Shown in pieces: positions 60,545-64,000 of a DNA stretch of 64,000 nucleotides (positions within the stretch are counted from its first letter, which is position 1; each line of letters starts with the position of its first letter). The stretch comes from Bradyrhizobium commune (GTDB lineage Bacteria; Pseudomonadota; Alphaproteobacteria; Rhizobiales; Xanthobacteraceae): NCBI RefSeq assembly GCF_015624505.1, contig NZ_CP061379.1, positions 3,286,001 to 3,350,000 of the forward strand, read 5' to 3'. A model generated the notes under the pieces. That model was not told the origin of the DNA, ran no database searches, and saw only the letters and a program-made list of their open reading frames with translations. A program made the translations under genes and the position numbers.

Positions 60545-61918
60545 GTGTCCGCGCGTATCCTGGTCGTCGATGACGTTCCTGCCAACGTCAAGCTGCTCGA
60601 AGCCCGTCTGTCCGCCGAATATTTCGACGTGATGACCGCTTCGAATGGTACCGAGGCGCTGGCGATCTGCGCCCGCGCCGAATGCGACATCATCCTGCTC
60701 GACGTGATGATGCCCGATATGGACGGCTTTGAAGTCTGCCGCCGGCTCAAGACCGATCCGGCCACGCACCACATTCCCGTCGTGATGGTCACCGCGCTCG
60801 ACAGCCCGGCCGACCGCAATCGCGGCCTGGAAGCGGGCGCCGATGATTTCCTGACGAAACCCGTCTCCGACGTCGTGCTGATCGCGCGCGTGCGCTCGCT
60901 GACGCGGCTGAAGATGATGACGGACGAGCTGCGCATGCGCGCCATCACCTCGCTCGAGATCGGCATGCAGGCGCCCGAGCGCAGCGCGGTTGCCGACACC
61001 GGCAAGGGCGGCCGCATCCTCCTGGTCGACGACCGCGAGTCCTCCTATGAGCGGCTGGCGACGATCCTCGCCGCCGAGCACACCATCGACGTCGAGCCCA
61101 ATCCGACGGAAGCGCTGTTCCACGCCGCCGAGGGCAATTACGACCTGCTGATCGTCTCGCTCGATCTGAACAATTTCGACGGCCTCAGGCTGTGCAGCCA
61201 GGCGCGCTCGCTGGAGCGCACCCGTCACGTGCCGATCCTTGCGATTGCGGAGGCCGAGAACTCCACGCGGCTGCTTCGCGGCCTCGAGATCGGGGTCAAC
61301 GACTATCTGCTGCGCCCGATCGACAAGACCGAGCTGCTGGCGCGGGTGCGCACCCAGATCCGCCGCCGCCGCTACACCGACCATCTGCGCGACAACGTGC
61401 AGAACTCGATTGAGATGGCGATCACCGACGCGCTCACCGGCCTGCACAATCGCCGCTATATGGAGAGCCATCTGGCGACGCTCGCCGAGCAGGCGTCCAC
61501 GCGCGGCAAGCCGCTTGCGCTCATGATTCTGGACATCGACTATTTCAAGTCGATCAACGATAATTACGGCCACGATGCCGGCGACGACGTCTTGCGCGAG
61601 TTCGCCGTGCGCGTGCGAAAATCGATCCGCGGCATCGATCTCGCCTGCCGCTATGGCGGCGAGGAGTTCGTCATCGTGATGCCGGAGACCGATCTCCATG
61701 TCGCCGGCATGGTTGCTGAGCGCCTGCGCCGCTCGATCGCGGGCGAGCCGTTCGCCGTCCACAAGGGCACCAAGCGCATCGAGGTCACGATCTCGATCGG
61801 GCTCACCACGCTGGAGCAGAAGGGCGAGGCGGTCGCCGACGTCCTCAAGCGCGCCGACACCGCGCTCTATCGCGCCAAGCACGACGGGCGCAATCGCGTG
61901 GTGTCACAGGCAGCGTAA
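60545..61918 (+). CDS. pleD: Diguanylate cyclase PleD
   Basis: The product is 457 aa from a GTG start. Receiver 1 (1-120) has Asp53. Receiver 2 (about 157-275) lacks the acceptor Asp (Ser in LIVSLDLNNFDG), as in Caulobacter PleD. The GGDEF domain follows, with active site GGEEF at 371-375 and the allosteric I-site RGID at 362-365. Phosphorylation drives dimerisation and c-di-GMP synthesis at the stalked pole. It is cotranscribed with divK. An independent TetR/MFS pair follows. Confidence 0.95.
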   Translation: MSARILVVDDVPANVKLLEARLSAEYFDVMTASNGTEALAICARAECDIILLDVMMPDMDGFEVCRRLKTDPATHHIPVVMVTALDSPADRNRGLEAGADDFLTKPVSDVVLIARVRSLTRLKMMTDELRMRAITSLEIGMQAPERSAVADTGKGGRILLVDDRESSYERLATILAAEHTIDVEPNPTEALFHAAEGNYDLLIVSLDLNNFDGLRLCSQARSLERTRHVPILAIAEAENSTRLLRGLEIGVNDYLLRPIDKTELLARVRTQIRRRRYTDHLRDNVQNSIEMAITDALTGLHNRRYMESHLATLAEQASTRGKPLALMILDIDYFKSINDNYGHDAGDDVLREFAVRVRKSIRGIDLACRYGGEEFVIVMPETDLHVAGMVAERLRRSIAGEPFAVHKGTKRIEVTISIGLTTLEQKGEAVADVLKRADTALYRAKHDGRNRVVSQAA

Positions 61919-61945
61919 GGCAAGGGGCGCTGCCTCATTCTCGCT

Positions 61946-61982
61946 GTCGTCCCGGCGGAGGCTTGGCCTCCGCCGGGACGAC
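61946..61982. terminator. Strong 17-bp hairpin between pleD and the TetR gene
   Basis: A perfect 17-bp stem (gtcgtcccggcggaggc at 61946-61962 and gcctccgccgggacgac at 61966-61982) with loop ttg. Downstream T-runs are weak in either direction. It is both a likely transcription stop for the convergent genes and an instance of the cgtcccgg palindromes I recall as common extragenic repeats in Bradyrhizobium. Confidence 0.65.
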
Positions 61983-61987
61983 GGCAA

Positions 61988-62599
61988 TTATTGTGACGCG
62001 GGCTTGCGTCCCTTCATCGGCTTTGCACCACCACCACCGCCCACATCCACCCCCGCATTCCGCAGCAGCACCGTGGCCGCTTCCTTCGCCGCGCGGGCCA
62101 TCGCGGGGTCGTCGCGGACGAGGTCTTGGGCGATCGAGCCGTCGACCAGCAGCACGAGCTGGGTTGCCAGCGCGTCCGAATCCGTAACGCCAAGCTCGAT
62201 CAACCGCTCCCGAAACCAGACGCGGCGGCTTTCCTTGAAGGCGATGGCGATCTTCTTCACCGCGCGATCGGCGGGGCCGAGCTCGGCGACCGCGTTGACG
62301 AACGGACAGCCGCGAAAATCCTTGGCCGCGAAGCGCCGCTCCAGCGAATCGAAGGTGGCAAGGATCTGTTCGGCCGGCGGCTTGTCGGACGGGTGGGCGT
62401 GGACGAAGCGGCGCTCCAGATAGGCCGCGATCAGCGCGTCCTTGGAGGGGAAGTGGTTGTAGAGCGTGCGCTTGGAGATGCCGATCTCGGCCGCGATGGT
62501 GTCGACGCCGATGGCGCGAATGCCTTGCAGATAGAACAGCTTGTCGGCGGTCTCGAGGATCCGCTCCTTCATCGTCTGTGGGGTCGTCGGGGGAGCCAT
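61988..62599 (-). CDS. TetR-family repressor
   Basis: The product is 203 aa. The N-terminal HTH is MKERILETADKLFYLQGIRAIGVDTIAAEIGISKRTLYNHFPSKDALIAAYL (residues about 10-60), with a helical ligand-binding domain at 75-190. It probably represses the divergent MFS transporter gene and itself through the palindrome at 62652-62667. The inducer is unknown. The C-terminus is disordered, rich in Gly and basic residues. Confidence 0.92.
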   Translation of the reverse strand: MAPPTTPQTMKERILETADKLFYLQGIRAIGVDTIAAEIGISKRTLYNHFPSKDALIAAYLERRFVHAHPSDKPPAEQILATFDSLERRFAAKDFRGCPFVNAVAELGPADRAVKKIAIAFKESRRVWFRERLIELGVTDSDALATQLVLLVDGSIAQDLVRDDPAMARAAKEAATVLLRNAGVDVGGGGGAKPMKGRKPASQ

Positions 62600-62651
62600 G
62601 CGGCAGCGCAAATCCTGTTTGCTTGACAGCACCGGCCTTCTATAGCCTAAG

Positions 62652-62667
62652 TACACAGGTCTGTGTA
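62652..62667. promoter_or_regulatory. TetR-type operator between the TetR and MFS genes
   Basis: TACACAG-gt-CTGTGTA is a perfect inverted repeat with a 2-bp centre, in the 130-bp gap of the divergent pair. A TTGACA hexamer at 62623-62628 lies 23 bp upstream of it on the plus strand, so the operator would cover the -10 and start region of the MFS promoter. The role is inferred from position. Confidence 0.7.
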
Positions 62668-62729
62668 ATCAAAATCAGCGCGAATTGCAGATGCCGGCAC
62701 GCCTGCCGTGCCCACGAGGGAGAACAACA

Positions 62730-63962
62730 ATGCCCCTGTTGCAGGTCCTGCGTCCGACATTGCCGATCCTGATCGGCGCCTCGATCATGCTGACGCTGAG
62801 CATGGGGTTGCGGCAGTCGCTCGGCATCTTCATGCAGCCGCTGACGCATGACATCCACATTTCGATCTCGGATTTCACGCTGGCGCTGGCGGTGCAAAAC
62901 CTCGCCTGGGGCTTTCTCCAGCCGCTCGCAGGCGCAATGACGGTGCGCTACGGCTTTCGCCCGATCATGATCGTCGGCTCACTGATGTACATCGTGGGCC
63001 TCATTCTGATGGCGATGGCCAACGGCCTCGTCAGCATCATGATCGGCGCCGGCGTGCTGATCGGCACCTCGCTTGCCTGCACCGCGGCCGCGATCGCGAT
63101 GTCGGTGGCGGCGCGGGCGGTGCCGGCGACGGTACGCTCCACCGTGCTCGGCATTGTCTCCGGCGCCGGCTCGCTCGGCGCGCTGCTGTCGGCGCCGATC
63201 GGGCAGATGCTCAACGAAGGCTTTGGCTGGCGCATCGGACTTGCCGGCTTCGTCGTGATGTCGGTGCTGATGATCCCCGCAGCCTGGTATGCCGGCCGCG
63301 TCGACAAAATCCCTCTGCCGAAGCCGGCCGCCGACGACATTGGCGATGCCACGGCTGCGTCGGTGGCGACCGCGGCATTCGGCAATGCCTCCTTCGTGGT
63401 GATGACCTGCGCCTATCTGGTCTGCGGCATGCAGCTCGTGTTCCTGACCACGCATCTGCCGTCTTATCTCGCGATCTGCGGCCTCGATCCAATGCTGAGC
63501 GCGCAGACGCTCGGCATGATCGGCGGCTTCAACGTGCTGGGCTCGCTGTTCTTCGGCTGGGCCGGCCAGCGCTGGAACAAGCTGGCGCTGCTCGGCGGCA
63601 TCTACATCCTGCGCTCGCTCGCGCTCGCCTGGTATTTCATGTTGCCGGCGACGCCGTTCTCGACGCTGCTGTTCGGCGCCATCATGGGCTTCCTCTGGAT
63701 GGGCGTCGGCCCGCTGGTCGCCGGCGCCGTCGCCGAGATGTTCGGGCTGCGCTGGCAGGCGATGATCCAGGGCCTCGCCTTCATGAGCCACCAGATCGGC
63801 AGCTTCCTCGGCGCCTATGGAGGAGGGGTGATCTACGACTCGCTCGGGTCCTACAACATGGCCTGGCGCATCGGCGTGGCGCTGGGCTTGGCCGGCGGCA
63901 TCATCCAGGTCGCGTTCGCGCTGATCCGGCCGTCGCAGCCACCGGTGCTGAAGGCGGCGTAG
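62730..63962 (+). CDS. MFS transporter (oxalate/formate-antiporter or monocarboxylate-like)
   Basis: The product is 410 aa with twelve helices. ATG 62730 follows gaggga. The N-terminal GLRQSLGIFMQPLTHDIHIS..DFTLALAVQNLAWGFLQPLAG resembles YbfB/YcaD- and monocarboxylate-type MFS members, and R-Y-G-F-R-P in loop 2-3 is the conserved MFS motif. It should move a small organic solute across the inner membrane. The divergent TetR gene indicates substrate-induced expression. Substrate unknown. Confidence 0.9.
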   Translation: MPLLQVLRPTLPILIGASIMLTLSMGLRQSLGIFMQPLTHDIHISISDFTLALAVQNLAWGFLQPLAGAMTVRYGFRPIMIVGSLMYIVGLILMAMANGLVSIMIGAGVLIGTSLACTAAAIAMSVAARAVPATVRSTVLGIVSGAGSLGALLSAPIGQMLNEGFGWRIGLAGFVVMSVLMIPAAWYAGRVDKIPLPKPAADDIGDATAASVATAAFGNASFVVMTCAYLVCGMQLVFLTTHLPSYLAICGLDPMLSAQTLGMIGGFNVLGSLFFGWAGQRWNKLALLGGIYILRSLALAWYFMLPATPFSTLLFGAIMGFLWMGVGPLVAGAVAEMFGLRWQAMIQGLAFMSHQIGSFLGAYGGGVIYDSLGSYNMAWRIGVALGLAGGIIQVAFALIRPSQPPVLKAA

Positions 63963-64000
63963 GGCTTTGTCGTTATGAGCGTCCGCTCAGGAGTCTGGAG

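Overview
The window looks like a chromosomal stretch of a GC-rich alphaproteobacterium, most probably Bradyrhizobium or a close relative. This is inferred from gene content (mipZ next to panC, divK-pleD, clpS-clpA, a PHA-type phasin, EipB, DUF1489, DUF3572, BTLCP protease) and from dispersed palindromes I recall from that genus. No tRNA, rRNA, CRISPR array or complete insertion sequence was seen. Almost all of the sequence is coding, and many convergent neighbours nearly touch or share a 4-bp palindromic stop.

Layout. 1-2.7 kb: the 3' end of an exopolysaccharide tyrosine autokinase, small hypothetical genes, an orphan transposase-like HTH gene and a LapG-type transglutaminase-like protease. 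2.9-11.2 kb: a membrane protein, two paralogous polysaccharide deacetylases, the Mg2+ transporter MgtE, an XRE regulator, an aldo/keto reductase, a TolA/TonB-like envelope protein and a GT-C type membrane glycosyltransferase. 11.2-13.2 kb: a MITE-like palindromic element, an alpha/beta hydrolase and a 750-bp non-coding repeat. 13.1-23 kb: housekeeping and cell-cycle genes (DUF599, GST, YidB, DUF1489, panC, mipZ, a VWA protein, a J-domain protein). 23.2-31.3 kb: D-Ala-D-Ala carboxypeptidase with a SPOR domain, a phasin with probable PhaR operators, a TadG-like VWA protein, clpS, clpA and a lipoprotein. 31.4-42.6 kb: transport and catabolism, with MFS, aldo/keto reductase, LysR plus dialkylglycine-decarboxylase-type enzyme plus orphan binding protein, AraC plus nitrilase plus aldoxime dehydratase, a HAD phosphatase and a TRAP binding protein. 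42.6-49.5 kb: lytic transglycosylase, AzlCD, TrmO, HIT, a GDPD/RidA/acyltransferase operon and EipB.

The most unusual locus is 49.5-56.8 kb. A strand-loop-strand (AIDA-type) repeat adhesin with no beta-barrel is encoded just downstream of an autotransporter-type O-heptosyltransferase that keeps the family's iron-binding cysteines. Across a 605-bp, locally AT-rich divergent regulatory region lies a two-gene type I secretion system (ABC transporter with a degenerate C39 domain, plus HlyD adaptor). The arrangement suggests a glycosylated SLS adhesin exported by type I secretion instead of as an autotransporter.

57-64 kb: RidA, NUDIX, a translationally coupled DUF3572-dinB-ACT operon, the divK-pleD cell-cycle and c-di-GMP pair, and a divergent TetR/MFS pair with a clear palindromic operator. 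Two copies of a short element (33.0 and 57.3 kb) have identical ends around exactly 50 bp of unrelated sequence.
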